From Nocardia exalbida NBRC 100660 (GTDB lineage: Bacteria; Actinomycetota; Actinomycetes; Mycobacteriales; Mycobacteriaceae): a stretch of DNA of 64,000 bases. The notes beneath the pieces were generated by a model. That model saw only the letters and a list, made by a program, of their open reading frames with translations. It was not told where the DNA came from and did not search any database. The position numbers and the translations under genes were made by a program. The DNA lies in contig NZ_BAFZ01000008.1 in NCBI RefSeq assembly GCF_000308575.1, positions 1 to 64,000 on the forward strand. Direction: 5' to 3'. Positions 55,465 to 64,000 of this stretch are shown in pieces (positions within the stretch are counted from its first letter, which is position 1; each line of letters starts with the position of its first letter).

Positions 55465-56580
55465 TCAACGCCCGCGCAGCCGGTCGACCGCGAGTCTGCC
55501 CGCCTGCGGCTCGTCGTCGGAGGGCATCGAATCGGGATCGATGGACGCGGCCACCGGTCCGGCGGCCAGCGCGGTATCGGCCGGAACGGCACGCTTGACC
55601 AGGGCGAGGGCGATGGGGCCCAGCTCGTAGTGGTCGACGACCGTGCCGAGCCTGCCGACCGTGCGGCCACCCGCGGTGACGTCGTCGCCGACAACCGGGC
55701 GCTCGTCCGCCGAGCCGTCCAGGTGCAACAGCAGCAGGTGCCGCGGCGGCTTGCCGAGGTTGTGCACCCTGGCCACCGTCTCCTGGCCGCGATAGCAGCC
55801 CTTGTCCAGGTGAACCGCTCCGTGCTCGGGGACGCCGCCGATCCAGCGGGCCTCGTGCGGGATGGTGCGCTCGTCGGTGTCCAGGCCGATGCGCGGGCGA
55901 ACGTCCGCGACGCGCAGCGCCTCGAAGGCCCACATCCCGGCGGGGGTGGCGCCGGCCGCGGTGAGCCGGGACCAGAGGTCGGTCAGCCGGTCGCGGGGGA
56001 TGATCAGGTCGAAGGAGTCCGCGGTCGGCCACGGCATCCGGCGCAGGAAGCCGCCGCCGGGCAGCGGCGCCGCCTCGTACATACCGGGCAGGGCCGGTAC
56101 GCCGAGCGCTTCGGTCAAACCTGCGGCTCCCGGTCCGAGCAGGCTCAGCACCGCGTGATCGGTGGCTTCGACCGGCTTGGCGTCGGCCCAGAAGACCATC
56201 TTCTGCAGGAACGCGAGCAGGTCGGGACCGCGCTCGGCCTCGGTGTCGATCCAGACGGTGCCGTCCAGTTCGGTGAGCACGAAGTGATGCAGCACCCGGC
56301 CGTTCAGATCCAGGTCGAGGTTCTCGGCGGACTGCCCGTCGCCGAGGGCGGCGACATGCTGACTGGTGATGGTGTGCAACCAGGTCAGCCGCGCCGCGCC
56401 GGTGATGCGCAGCACGAATCGGTGCGAACGGTCGACGATCGCGGCGCGCTCCGCCGCGGCGCGCTGTTCGCCGAATGGATCGCCGTAGTGCCAGGCGACG
56501 GCGGCGTCGGGCGAACCCGCCGCTCCCGCGACGGCTCCCGACACACTGAGCAAGGGGCTGGGCGCAACGACCACGGACAC
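55465..56580 (-). CDS. ygfZ: Folate-binding YgfZ/GcvT-like protein
   Basis: A 371-aa protein of the YgfZ family, which uses folate to help repair or assemble Fe-S clusters. The signature KGCYRGQE is present, with VDRSHRFVLRITGAARLTWLH and the GcvT-like C-terminal domain. I chose the GTG at 56580 since TAAAGT ends 7 bp upstream (leaderless pattern). A GTG at 56589 adds three residues. It is divergent from the PabC-like gene. From memory Rv0811c is the matching gene. Confidence 0.9.
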   Translation of the reverse strand: MSVVVAPSPLLSVSGAVAGAAGSPDAAVAWHYGDPFGEQRAAAERAAIVDRSHRFVLRITGAARLTWLHTITSQHVAALGDGQSAENLDLDLNGRVLHHFVLTELDGTVWIDTEAERGPDLLAFLQKMVFWADAKPVEATDHAVLSLLGPGAAGLTEALGVPALPGMYEAAPLPGGGFLRRMPWPTADSFDLIIPRDRLTDLWSRLTAAGATPAGMWAFEALRVADVRPRIGLDTDERTIPHEARWIGGVPEHGAVHLDKGCYRGQETVARVHNLGKPPRHLLLLHLDGSADERPVVGDDVTAGGRTVGRLGTVVDHYELGPIALALVKRAVPADTALAAGPVAASIDPDSMPSDDEPQAGRLAVDRLRGR

Positions 56581-56762
56581 CTTCTCCACTTTAGGCGGGT
56601 CCGCCCGGCGGTGCGCGAACCGGGCCATGGCGCCGCGGTCCGGCATAGCCGATCGGCATTGTCCGAGCATTACGGCGGGCGCTGTGGCGCGGCTGCACAA
56701 AAGGTCTGGCAAAAGCGGCCGTGACATAGGCATTGGCCGCTCACACCGCCTACGCTCGTCGC

Positions 56763-57683
56763 ATGGTGGATCGAGTTCTGGTAACTCTCGATGGTGCGGT
56801 CCGAGATGTGGATGCGCCGTTGTTGTTCGCGGACGATATCGGCGTATTGCGTGGCGACGGTGTGTTCGAAACGGTGCTCGTGCGCGCGGGTGTCGCGTGC
56901 GCGATCGAATTTCATCTAGGCAGACTGCGCCGCTCCGCGCAGGCGCTCGATCTACCCGAGCCGGAACTGGGCAAATGGCGCGAGGCGGTGGAGATCGCCG
57001 CCAAGGAATGGGGCAGCGAACGCGAAGGCGTGCTGCGGCTGGTGCTGACCCGAGGCCGCGACTCCGAGCTGGCGGGCACGCCCGACAAGGTCAAGACCGG
57101 CGATCTCGCCGCCGCCGTGCCGGTGCCGACGGCGTTCGTGCTCGTCGTGCCGGTGCCCGAGCGCGTGGAGAAGGCCCGCACCGAAGGCGTCGCCGTGGTG
57201 AGCCTCTCGCGCGGCATCTCGGTCGACCTCGCGCAGGCGGCGCCCTGGCAGTTGCTCGGGGCCAAGACGCTGTCCTACGCCACCAACATGGCCGCCCTGC
57301 GGTTCGCCGCGCGGATGGGCGCGGACGACGTGATCTTCACCAGCACGGAGAATCGGGTGCTGGAGGGACCGCGGTCCACCGTGGTGATCGCCCGCGACAA
57401 GCAGTTGATCACCCCGCCCGCGAAGAACGGCGTGCTGCCCGGCGTCACCCAGCGCGCGCTGTTCGCCGAAGCCGAGAAGGCCGGCTGGCGCTGCCGCTAC
57501 GACTCGCTGTTCACCGCCGACCTGCTCACCTGCGACAGCGTGTGGATGCTGTCGAGCATCTCGCTTGCGGCGCGGGTCAATTCGCTGGACGGGCTGCGGA
57601 TGTCCGCGCCGGACAACGCCCAGGAGATCATCGATCTGGTCGATCGCGGCATCGAGCGCGCGGGAGCCATCGGCGACTGGTGA
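56763..57683 (+). CDS. pabC: Aminodeoxychorismate lyase-like class IV PLP enzyme
   Basis: A 306-aa fold-type IV PLP protein. The PLP Lys is K168 in LGAKTLSYATNM. LLFADDIGVLRGDGVFETVLV and ENRVLEGPRSTVVI are typical. It probably releases pyruvate from aminodeoxychorismate to give p-aminobenzoate for folate, the assignment given to Rv0812 at this place; D-amino-acid or branched-chain transaminase are alternatives. TACGCT (56751-56756) lies 6 bp before the ATG, suggesting leaderless transcription. About 240 bp without a gene follow before cydA. Confidence 0.85.
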   Translation: MVDRVLVTLDGAVRDVDAPLLFADDIGVLRGDGVFETVLVRAGVACAIEFHLGRLRRSAQALDLPEPELGKWREAVEIAAKEWGSEREGVLRLVLTRGRDSELAGTPDKVKTGDLAAAVPVPTAFVLVVPVPERVEKARTEGVAVVSLSRGISVDLAQAAPWQLLGAKTLSYATNMAALRFAARMGADDVIFTSTENRVLEGPRSTVVIARDKQLITPPAKNGVLPGVTQRALFAEAEKAGWRCRYDSLFTADLLTCDSVWMLSSISLAARVNSLDGLRMSAPDNAQEIIDLVDRGIERAGAIGDW

Positions 57684-57879
57684 CGGGGTGTTCCGCCCGC
57701 GAGATCGGTTGTCGTGTCGGCCGGGCGCGGAGGGCGGCGCTGTCGTGGCGAGGCGCCGCTCCGTGATCTCCGTCCTACTCGGGCGGGCGCGGGGTGGCGA
57801 TGAGCACGGAAAACAGGCGAAATGGGCGGCAATCGCGCTGGTGGCGTGGCCTAGGACGCATTGTTCCCCGCTGTCTCCG

Positions 57880-57906
57880 ACGTAGTCTTACTACGACACG
57901 TCGTAG
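57880..57906. promoter_or_regulatory. Three linked half-sites before cydA, candidate operator
   Basis: CGTAGT-CTT-ACTACG (57881-57895) and CTACGAC-AC-GTCGTAG (57891-57906) are overlapping inverted repeats, so the same half-site recurs about every 10 bp in alternating orientation. It lies 18 bp before the TTG start and directly upstream of the ribosome site, suited to repression. No match to a known Rex or ArcA box was seen. Confidence 0.6.
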
Positions 57907-57923
57907 ATATGCAGGAGGCCGGC

Positions 57924-59414
57924 TTGAACGCCTTGGACATCTCCCGATGGCAGTTCGGCATCACCACGGTCTATCACTTCCTTCTGGTGCCGTTGACCAT
58001 CGGTCTCGCGCCGCTGGTGGCAGCCATGCAGACCGCATGGGTCGTCACCGGCAAGCAGCACTGGCTGCGACTCACCAAGTTCTTCGGCAAGCTGTTCCTG
58101 ATCAACTTCGCGCTCGGCGTCGCGACCGGCATCGTGCAGGAGTTCCAGTTCGGCATGAACTGGAGCGAGTACTCCCGGTTCGTCGGTGACGTCTTCGGCG
58201 CCCCGCTCGCGCTGGAAGGCCTGATCGCCTTCTTCATGGAGTCGACCTTCCTCGGGCTGTGGATCTTCGGCTGGACCCGGTTGCCCAAACTGCTGCATTT
58301 GGGTGCGATCTGGATGGTCGCGATCGGCGTGAACGCCTCGGCGTACTTCATCGTCGCGGCCAACTCGTTCATGCAGCATCCGGTCGGCGCCCGCTACAAC
58401 CCGGAAACCGGTCGCGCGGAGCTACAGAGCATCGTGGAGGTGCTCACCAACAACACCTTGCTGGCCGCGTTCCCGCATGTGGTCGCCGGATCCTTCTTGA
58501 CGGCGGGCACTTTCGTCGCGGGCATCGCGGGATGGTGGATGGTGCGCAACGCCCGCGGCGGCGACGAGGCGAAACTCGCCGACGCGCGGGCGATGTGGCG
58601 GCCCGCGGCGCGGGCGGGCATCGCCGTGCTGATCGTGTCGCTGGCGGCGCTGGTCTACACCGGTGACGTGCAGGGCAAGCTGATGTTCGAACAGCAGCCG
58701 ATGAAGATGGCCTCGGCGGAATCGCTGTGCCACACCGCGCTCGACCCGGACTTCTCGGTGCTCACCGTCGGCACGCACAACAACTGCGACAGCGTCACGC
58801 ACGTGCTCGAAGTGCCGTACGTGCTGCCCTGGCTGGCGGAGGGCGAGTTCACCGGCGTGACCTTGGACGGCGTCGTCGACCTGCAGAAGGCCTACAACGA
58901 GAAGTTCGGCGTCGGCGACTACCGCCCGAACCTGTTCGTCACCTACTGGTCGTTCCGCGCCATGATCGGCCTGTCGGCGGGTTCGGCGCTGCTCGCGCTG
59001 GCCGGGCTGTGGCTCACTCGCCGCGGCCGGGTGCCCGACCAGCGCTGGTTCTCCTGGCTGAGCCTGCTGGTCATCCCGACGCCGTTCCTGGGCAACAGCG
59101 CCGGATGGGTGTTCACCGAGATGGGGCGCCAGCCCTGGGTGGTCGTGCCCAACCCCACCGGTGACCCGAACCTGCGCCTCACCGTGCAGCAGGGCGTCTC
59201 GGACCACTCGCCCGGCGTCGTGCTGTTCTCGCTGATCACCTTCACGCTGCTGTACGGCGCGCTCGCGATCGTGTGGTTCTACCTGATGCGCCGGTACGTG
59301 ATCCACGGACCCGATCCGGCCGCAGCCGCCGCGTCCGAGCCGCACGGCACGGACCCGGCCTCGGGCGGCACGGCCGAAGAGCCCGCCGTCGAACACCTTT
59401 CGTTCGCCTACTAG
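57924..59414 (+). CDS. cydA: Cytochrome bd oxidase subunit I
   Basis: A 496-aa quinol oxidase subunit that binds hemes b558, b595 and d. The short Q-loop form is seen, with GRQPWVV in EMGRQPWVVVPN, and FFMESTFLGLWIFGW as the heme-helix region. TTG at 57924 is the start: AGGAGG lies 5 nt upstream and the product then begins MNALDISRWQFGITTVYHF, matching mycobacterial CydA. An ATG at 57909 lies upstream, inside the region of the ribosome site. The operon probably serves low-oxygen or redox stress. cydB follows 9 bp later. Confidence 0.96.
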   Translation: MNALDISRWQFGITTVYHFLLVPLTIGLAPLVAAMQTAWVVTGKQHWLRLTKFFGKLFLINFALGVATGIVQEFQFGMNWSEYSRFVGDVFGAPLALEGLIAFFMESTFLGLWIFGWTRLPKLLHLGAIWMVAIGVNASAYFIVAANSFMQHPVGARYNPETGRAELQSIVEVLTNNTLLAAFPHVVAGSFLTAGTFVAGIAGWWMVRNARGGDEAKLADARAMWRPAARAGIAVLIVSLAALVYTGDVQGKLMFEQQPMKMASAESLCHTALDPDFSVLTVGTHNNCDSVTHVLEVPYVLPWLAEGEFTGVTLDGVVDLQKAYNEKFGVGDYRPNLFVTYWSFRAMIGLSAGSALLALAGLWLTRRGRVPDQRWFSWLSLLVIPTPFLGNSAGWVFTEMGRQPWVVVPNPTGDPNLRLTVQQGVSDHSPGVVLFSLITFTLLYGALAIVWFYLMRRYVIHGPDPAAAAASEPHGTDPASGGTAEEPAVEHLSFAY

Positions 59415-59423
59415 GAGCCGGCG

Positions 59424-60455
59424 ATGAGTCTGCAAGAGTTCTGGTTCGTCCTGATCGGCGCGCTGTTCACCGGCTACTTCGTGCTGGAGGGCTTCGACTT
59501 CGGCGTCGGTATGCTCATGCCGATCCTCGGCAAGGGGTCCGACCGGCGCAGGCGCGCGGTGCTCAACACCATCGGGCCGGTGTGGGACGCCAACGAGGTC
59601 TGGCTGATCACCGCGGGCGCCGCGATGTTCGCCGCGTTCCCCGAGTGGTACGCCAGCCTGTTCTCCGGCTTCTACCTGGCCTTGCTGCTGGTGCTCGTCG
59701 CGCTGATCCTGCGGATCTGCGCCATCGAGTACCGCGGCAAGATCGACGACCCGCGCTGGCGGGCCCGCTGCGACATCGGCATCGGCATCGGTTCCTGGGT
59801 TCCGGCGCTGGCCTGGGGCTGGGTGTTCGCCAATGTCGTGCACGGTGTTCCGCTGAACGAGAAGAAGCAGTTCGCGGGCTCGGTGGCCGACTTGTTCGGG
59901 CCGTACGCCCTGCTCGGCGGATTGGCGACCGGATTGCTGTTCGCGCTGCACGGAGCGATGTTCCTGGTGCTCAAGACGGCAGGCGAGGTACGCGACGACG
60001 CCCGGCGCACCGCCCGGCTGCTGCTGGCTCCGACGGTGGTCGTGGTCGGCGGATTCGGATTGTGGACCCAGCTGTCCTACGGGACCGGCTGGACCTGGAT
60101 CCCGCTGGCGCTGGCGGTACTCGGTCTGGTCGTCGCGGCGGCCGCCGACTTCGCCCAGCGTGACGGGTGGGCGTTCACCGGCACCACGGTGACCGTCGCG
60201 GCGGCGACCGCGCTGCTGTTCGGTTCACTGTTCCCGAATGTGCTTCCGTCGACGCTCGACGCGGCATTCGACCTGACGATCCACAACGCGTCCTCGACGC
60301 CGTACACGCTGAAGGTGATGAGCTGGGCGGCGGCGCTGGCCACCCCGGTCGTGCTGGTGTACCAGGGCTGGACCTACTGGGTGTTCCGCAAGCGGATCAC
60401 CGTCGAGCAGATCCCGCCCCCGGTCGGCCTGCCCATGCGGCGCGTGCGGGACTGA
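59424..60455 (+). CDS. cydB: Cytochrome bd oxidase subunit II
   Basis: A 343-aa membrane protein with about eight helices, partner of CydA. Motifs: EFWFVLIGALFTGYFVLEGFDFGVGML at the start, NTIGPVWDANEVWLITAGAAMFAAFP, and NASSTPYTLKVMSW near the end. AGGAG lies 6-7 nt upstream of the ATG. cydD follows 4 bp after its stop. Confidence 0.96.
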   Translation: MSLQEFWFVLIGALFTGYFVLEGFDFGVGMLMPILGKGSDRRRRAVLNTIGPVWDANEVWLITAGAAMFAAFPEWYASLFSGFYLALLLVLVALILRICAIEYRGKIDDPRWRARCDIGIGIGSWVPALAWGWVFANVVHGVPLNEKKQFAGSVADLFGPYALLGGLATGLLFALHGAMFLVLKTAGEVRDDARRTARLLLAPTVVVVGGFGLWTQLSYGTGWTWIPLALAVLGLVVAAAADFAQRDGWAFTGTTVTVAAATALLFGSLFPNVLPSTLDAAFDLTIHNASSTPYTLKVMSWAAALATPVVLVYQGWTYWVFRKRITVEQIPPPVGLPMRRVRD

Positions 60456-60459
60456 CGCC

Positions 60460-62259
60460 ATGGCACGCCCGCCGATCGACCCGCGCCTGTGGCGGTACGC
60501 CCGCTCGGCGCGCGGCTACCTGGCGCTGAGCGTCGCGCTGTCTCTGGTCGTCACCGCGGCGATCGTGGTGGCGGCGCTGCTGCTCGGGCGGGTGCTGGCC
60601 GGGGTGGTCACCGATCCGGGTTCGCGCACGTTAGGCGCGTGGACGGTCGAACTGGTCGTGCTCGCGCTCGTGATCGCGGGCCGGGTGCTCGCCACGTGGT
60701 CGCAGTCCCGGCTGGCGCACCGAGCGGGCGCGAGCGTGGTGGCGGAGCTGGAGGGCGCGGTGCTCGCGGCGGGCGCACGGCTGTCGCCTCGCGAACTCGA
60801 CACGCGCCGAACGGAGTTGGCCGTGGTCGTCGGCACGGGCCTGTCCGGGCTGCGCGGCTATCTCGTCGGCTACGTACCCGCTCTGCTGCTGGCGGTGCTG
60901 GTGCCGCCGATCGTGCTCGCGGTCATCGCGGCCCACGATCCGACCTCCGGGGTGATCGCGGTGGTCACCTTGCCGCTCATCCCGATCTTCATGATCCTCA
61001 TCGGGCGGCTGACCCAGGGAAGGGCCGAAGCCACCCTCGCGGCCACCACCCGGTTGTCGGACCAATTGCTCGACCTGTTCGCGGGCATGCCGACGTTGCG
61101 CGCGCTCGGCCGCGAGACGGGCCACGCGGAATCCGAACCAGACGCCGCCGCACACACCATGCGGCACCGCGTCCGCGATCTCGGTGACGCGCTGCGGCAA
61201 CGCACCATGCGCGCGCTGCGCATGGCTTTCCTGTCCTCGATGGTGCTGGAGATGCTCGCGACCCTCAGCGTCGCCCTGATCGCGGTCTCCATCGGGCTGC
61301 GGCTCGTATTCGGCGAGATGAGTCTCTACGCGGGATTGGTGGTGCTGGTGCTCGCCCCCGAGGTGTACCTGCCACTGCGCACGGTGGGCGAACGTTTCCA
61401 CGCCGCCCAAGACGGCATGGCGGCGGCGGACAAAGCGTTCGCGATTGTCGAGTCCACGCCCGCCACGCACGTCACGGCCCCTGCCCTTGACGATAATCCG
61501 CTCGCGTCCGTGCCTGGCCACGGTGTGGTGGGTGCGGCGGCACTGGACCGCGACAGCTCCGCAGGCTCCGGCGCGGTCGAACTCCGCGATCTCTCGGTGC
61601 GGGCGCGTGACGGGTACGCCCCCGCGGGTCTGTCGGCGGTCTTGCGGCCCGGCTCCCTCACTGTGCTCGCTGGTCCCAACGGCAGCGGCAAATCGACCGC
61701 GGTGCAGGCGATCCTGGGCTTGATCGCGCCTGACCGAGGCGTCGTGACCGTCGACGGTGTCGACATCCGTGAACTGGACCCGGACCGATGGTGGGCACGC
61801 GTGGCGTGGCTGCCGCAGCGACCGGTGCTGATACCCGGCACGCTGCGGGACAACCTCGAACTGCTCGGCGCGCGAACGGCGGACCGCGCCGCCCGCGGCC
61901 CGGCGCGCGTCATCGACGATCTCGAAGCCGCCTGCCTGGCGACCGGTTTCGACGCCGTGCTGGCGGATCTGCCGGACGGCTGGCAGACCGTGGTCGGCCC
62001 CGGCGGCATCGGCCTGTCACTCGGTCAGCGCCAACGCCTCGCGCTGACCAGGGTGCTGGCCACCGATCGCCCGATCCTGCTGCTCGACGAGCCGACCGCG
62101 CACCTCGACGCCGCCGCCGAAGCCACCGTGCTGGCCGCCCTCCAGGTCCGGGCCCGCGCGGGCGCGACGGTCGTCGTCATCGGCCACCGCCCCACCGTGC
62201 TGGCCGCCGCCGATCACGTCGTCCAGGTACGCGCCGACCGAGCGGAGGTCCTGCGGTGA
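60460..62259 (+). CDS. cydD: Cytochrome bd biogenesis ABC transporter, CydD
   Basis: A 599-aa half-transporter: six helices in about 15-320 and an ATPase domain from about 375 with Walker A GPNGSGKST, signature LSLGQRQR (variant of LSGGQ) and Walker B ILLLDEP. It exports glutathione/cysteine-type thiols, or a heme-related molecule, as part of CydDC, required for bd oxidase assembly. A 35-residue linker rich in Asp/Ala/Ser joins the domains. It starts 4 bp after cydB. Confidence 0.94.
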   Translation: MARPPIDPRLWRYARSARGYLALSVALSLVVTAAIVVAALLLGRVLAGVVTDPGSRTLGAWTVELVVLALVIAGRVLATWSQSRLAHRAGASVVAELEGAVLAAGARLSPRELDTRRTELAVVVGTGLSGLRGYLVGYVPALLLAVLVPPIVLAVIAAHDPTSGVIAVVTLPLIPIFMILIGRLTQGRAEATLAATTRLSDQLLDLFAGMPTLRALGRETGHAESEPDAAAHTMRHRVRDLGDALRQRTMRALRMAFLSSMVLEMLATLSVALIAVSIGLRLVFGEMSLYAGLVVLVLAPEVYLPLRTVGERFHAAQDGMAAADKAFAIVESTPATHVTAPALDDNPLASVPGHGVVGAAALDRDSSAGSGAVELRDLSVRARDGYAPAGLSAVLRPGSLTVLAGPNGSGKSTAVQAILGLIAPDRGVVTVDGVDIRELDPDRWWARVAWLPQRPVLIPGTLRDNLELLGARTADRAARGPARVIDDLEAACLATGFDAVLADLPDGWQTVVGPGGIGLSLGQRQRLALTRVLATDRPILLLDEPTAHLDAAAEATVLAALQVRARAGATVVVIGHRPTVLAAADHVVQVRADRAEVLR

Positions 62260-62652
62260 ACGCGCGAAGCATCATCGACTCGCATGGACGCCGTCCGCCG
62301 GTCACCTATCCAGGCGTCCTGCGTGACGATCGGGCTGATGCCGATCGCGCCCGGTCACGTCATAGAGCGGGTGTCGGCGGAAAAGCTCGTTCAAAGCCGA
62401 CCGGAGCTCAGCAGTCGCTGATCGCCGCCAGGATCGCCCGATGATCGGCCGCGTGCGACCGGCTCGTGGTGATGCGCACCGCGCGAGCGGAGGTCCCGCG
62501 GCCGCGAAAGCCGGTCGACTGTGTGGCGACACGCCCGGAGGAAACTGCGGCGGCCAGTGGGTGACGGTGGCCGCGACCTGTGTGGAAGACCCGCCGATGG
62601 TTGGCCGTGGTTCGCGAGCCGACGCGAGGGACGGGCGAGAGGAGCGATCGCG
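62260..62652. other. 393-bp gap between cydD and cydC, with a partial repeat of the cydD 3' end
   Basis: The last 17 or so bases of cydD (GAGCGGAGGTCCTGCGG, near 62240) recur with one change at about 62485, and the coding context (VVQVRADRAEVLR versus LVVMRTARAEVPR) is similar for about 13 codons. This suggests a short duplication. A GTG overlapping the cydD stop opens a 62-codon frame ending at 62444 without recognisable content. No gene or promoter is clear. Confidence 0.5.
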
Positions 62653-64000
62653 ATGACGCGGGCCGTTTCACGCGACACCACGATGTTCGGTGATCTGCGC
62701 CGGATGTGGACGCTGCTCGAATTGTCCCGCGGGCGGGTCGCGGTGGCGATCGGGTGGGGCGTGCTGGCGCTGGGCAGCGGGCTCGGTCTCGCGGCGCTGG
62801 CGGCCTGGCTGATCGCGCGAGCCTGGCAGATGCCGCCGGTGCTCGACCTGAGCATCGCCGTCGTCGCGGTGCGCGCGCTGGGTATCTCGCGCGGCCTGTG
62901 CCGGTACCTGGAACGTCTCGCCACCCACGACGTGGCCCTGCGCGCCATGACGACCGCCCGCACCACGGTCTACCGCACGCTGGCTCGCTCGGATTTCTGG
63001 CTGCGCAGGCCCGAGGTCCCGCGGACCGGGCACGACCGGTCGGATGCGCCCGCCGGGGAGACGAAGCCGCCGCGCCGCGGTGATCTCCTGGTCCGCGTCG
63101 GCCGTGACATCGACGACCTGGGGGCCGTGGTGGTCCGCGTGTTCGTGCCGGTCGCGGTCGCCCTCGTCCTCTCGGTCGCGGCCGTCGCGCTCCTGGCCAC
63201 GATCTCCCCGCCCGCTGCCGGGATCCTGGCGGGTGCGCTGGCCCTGTCGGGCATCGTCGCGCCGTGGTTGTCGGCCGCGGCGGCGTCGGAGGCGGAACGC
63301 GCCGTCCGCGCCGACCGGGCGGAGTTCACCGCGCAGGCTCTGACAGTCCTCGACCACGCGGCCGAATTGCGCGTCGCCGGTCGTCTCGACGCCGCTCTCG
63401 ACGCGGCCGCGGCGGCGTCGCATCGGGCCGTCGCCGCGGAGGACCGGGCTGCCCGGCGCAGCGCCTGGGCCGCCGCCGCCACGCCGCTCTCGATCGGCGC
63501 CGCCGTGCTGGGCGCCCTGCTGATCGGCATCACCCTCTACGGCCCCGATGGCGGTGCCGCGGGCGCGATGACACCGATGGCGCTGGTCGTCCTGGTTCTC
63601 TTGCCCCTCTCGGCCTTCGAAGCGGTCGGCCCGCTGCCCGCAGCGGCGCAGGCCCTGACGACCGCCCGTGCCGCGCTGCATCGCCTGGACGGATTCGAAT
63701 CCGGTTCGCCCACCGGCACGGCGACGGATCCCTGTGACTCCCAACCCGGGTACGAGACGAAGCCGGAAGGACGGGGGACGAGCCTCGCCCCCTCGGCCCG
63801 GCTACACGACGCGCGCGTGCCGGAACTGCCTCGGGGCAGACGAATAGCGGTCGTCGGCCCCAGCGGCGCGGGCAAGACGACTCTGCTGATGAAGTGGGCG
63901 GGGTTGTTCGACACACCGCGCCCCGGCATCACCTTCTTCGCCGAGGACGCGCACCTGTTCGGCACCTCGGTACTGGAGAATCTGCGGGTAGCGCGTGGCG
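62653..64000 (+). CDS. cydC: Cytochrome bd biogenesis ABC transporter, CydC (cut by the window end)
   Basis: At least 449 codons are visible of a half-transporter that pairs with CydD. About six helices span residues 25-330. LGISRGLCRYLERLATHDVALRAM is the CydC-type signature. The ATPase domain begins at about 380, with Walker A GPSGAGKTTLLM and a shortened segment leading to TSVLENLRVARG at the edge. The ATG at 62653 follows GAGAGGAG. The 3' end, including Walker B, lies beyond the window. A 50-residue Gly/Ser/Pro-rich linker separates the domains. Confidence 0.92.
   Translation, partial: MTRAVSRDTTMFGDLRRMWTLLELSRGRVAVAIGWGVLALGSGLGLAALAAWLIARAWQMPPVLDLSIAVVAVRALGISRGLCRYLERLATHDVALRAMTTARTTVYRTLARSDFWLRRPEVPRTGHDRSDAPAGETKPPRRGDLLVRVGRDIDDLGAVVVRVFVPVAVALVLSVAAVALLATISPPAAGILAGALALSGIVAPWLSAAAASEAERAVRADRAEFTAQALTVLDHAAELRVAGRLDAALDAAAAASHRAVAAEDRAARRSAWAAAATPLSIGAAVLGALLIGITLYGPDGGAAGAMTPMALVVLVLLPLSAFEAVGPLPAAAQALTTARAALHRLDGFESGSPTGTATDPCDSQPGYETKPEGRGTSLAPSARLHDARVPELPRGRRIAVVGPSGAGKTTLLMKWAGLFDTPRPGITFFAEDAHLFGTSVLENLRVARG

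Noticed and set aside
62256..62444. A 62-codon frame overlapping the cydD stop (GTGA)
   Set aside because: The composition is basic and random-looking, with no ribosome site or recognisable content. Mentioned under the cydD-cydC gap.

Overview
The window is high-GC actinobacterial DNA, most likely from Nocardia or a close relative in the Mycobacteriales. The signs are an mce operon with Mce-associated proteins, an MbtH protein, LGFP cell-wall-binding repeats, a GT87 mannosyltransferase, frequent GTG/TTG starts, and a gene order that, from memory, matches the Mycobacterium tuberculosis purD...purB...purS-purQ...pepC...purL...purF-purM...pabC-like stretch (about Rv0772 to Rv0812). The genus assignment is inference.

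Layout. 1-6491 (+): the end of an mce operon (tail of mceB, then mceC-F and two Mce-associated proteins), with each gene overlapping the next except at mceC/mceD. 6511-10557 (-): a small conserved gene, otsA, and a PhoP/PhoR-type two-component system in one direction. 10747-11977 (+): an alpha/beta hydrolase and an orphan MbtH. 12175-16423: the most accessory-looking part. It holds tRNA-Thr(TGT) followed by two 94-bp tandem units that carry degenerate tRNA copies, an operon of two very small proteins, a divergent XRE regulator, a broken XRE gene, dyad-rich noncoding DNA, and a three-domain lysin-like wall hydrolase without a signal peptide. 16435-53518: the dispersed purine biosynthesis region (purD, purB, purS, purQ, purL, purF, purM) with unrelated genes between: HIT proteins, peptidases, an old yellow enzyme with its MerR regulator, glutamate decarboxylase, a GT87 enzyme, CPBP and SCP-like proteins, and a YhgE/Pip protein. 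A five-domain peptide-type ABC transporter sits between purF and purM. purC is not present. 53694-57683: asparaginase, MOSC, YgfZ and a PabC-like enzyme. 57924-64000: cydA, cydB, cydD and the start of cydC, which runs off the window.

How it works together. The mce genes build a lipid-import system of the cell envelope. PurD, PurS/Q/L, PurM, PurF and PurB cover most de novo IMP/AMP steps; PurS, PurQ and PurL form the multi-subunit FGAM synthase. CydA/B form cytochrome bd oxidase and CydD/C the ABC exporter needed for its assembly. otsA makes trehalose-6-phosphate and shares a strand with the phosphate/virulence-type regulator pair. Many single genes show a -10-like TANNNT hexamer 6-8 nt before the start codon, so leaderless transcription looks common here. 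This was used to choose several starts.

No CRISPR array, rRNA, transposase or integrase was seen. The regulatory sites were found by eye and have not been tested.
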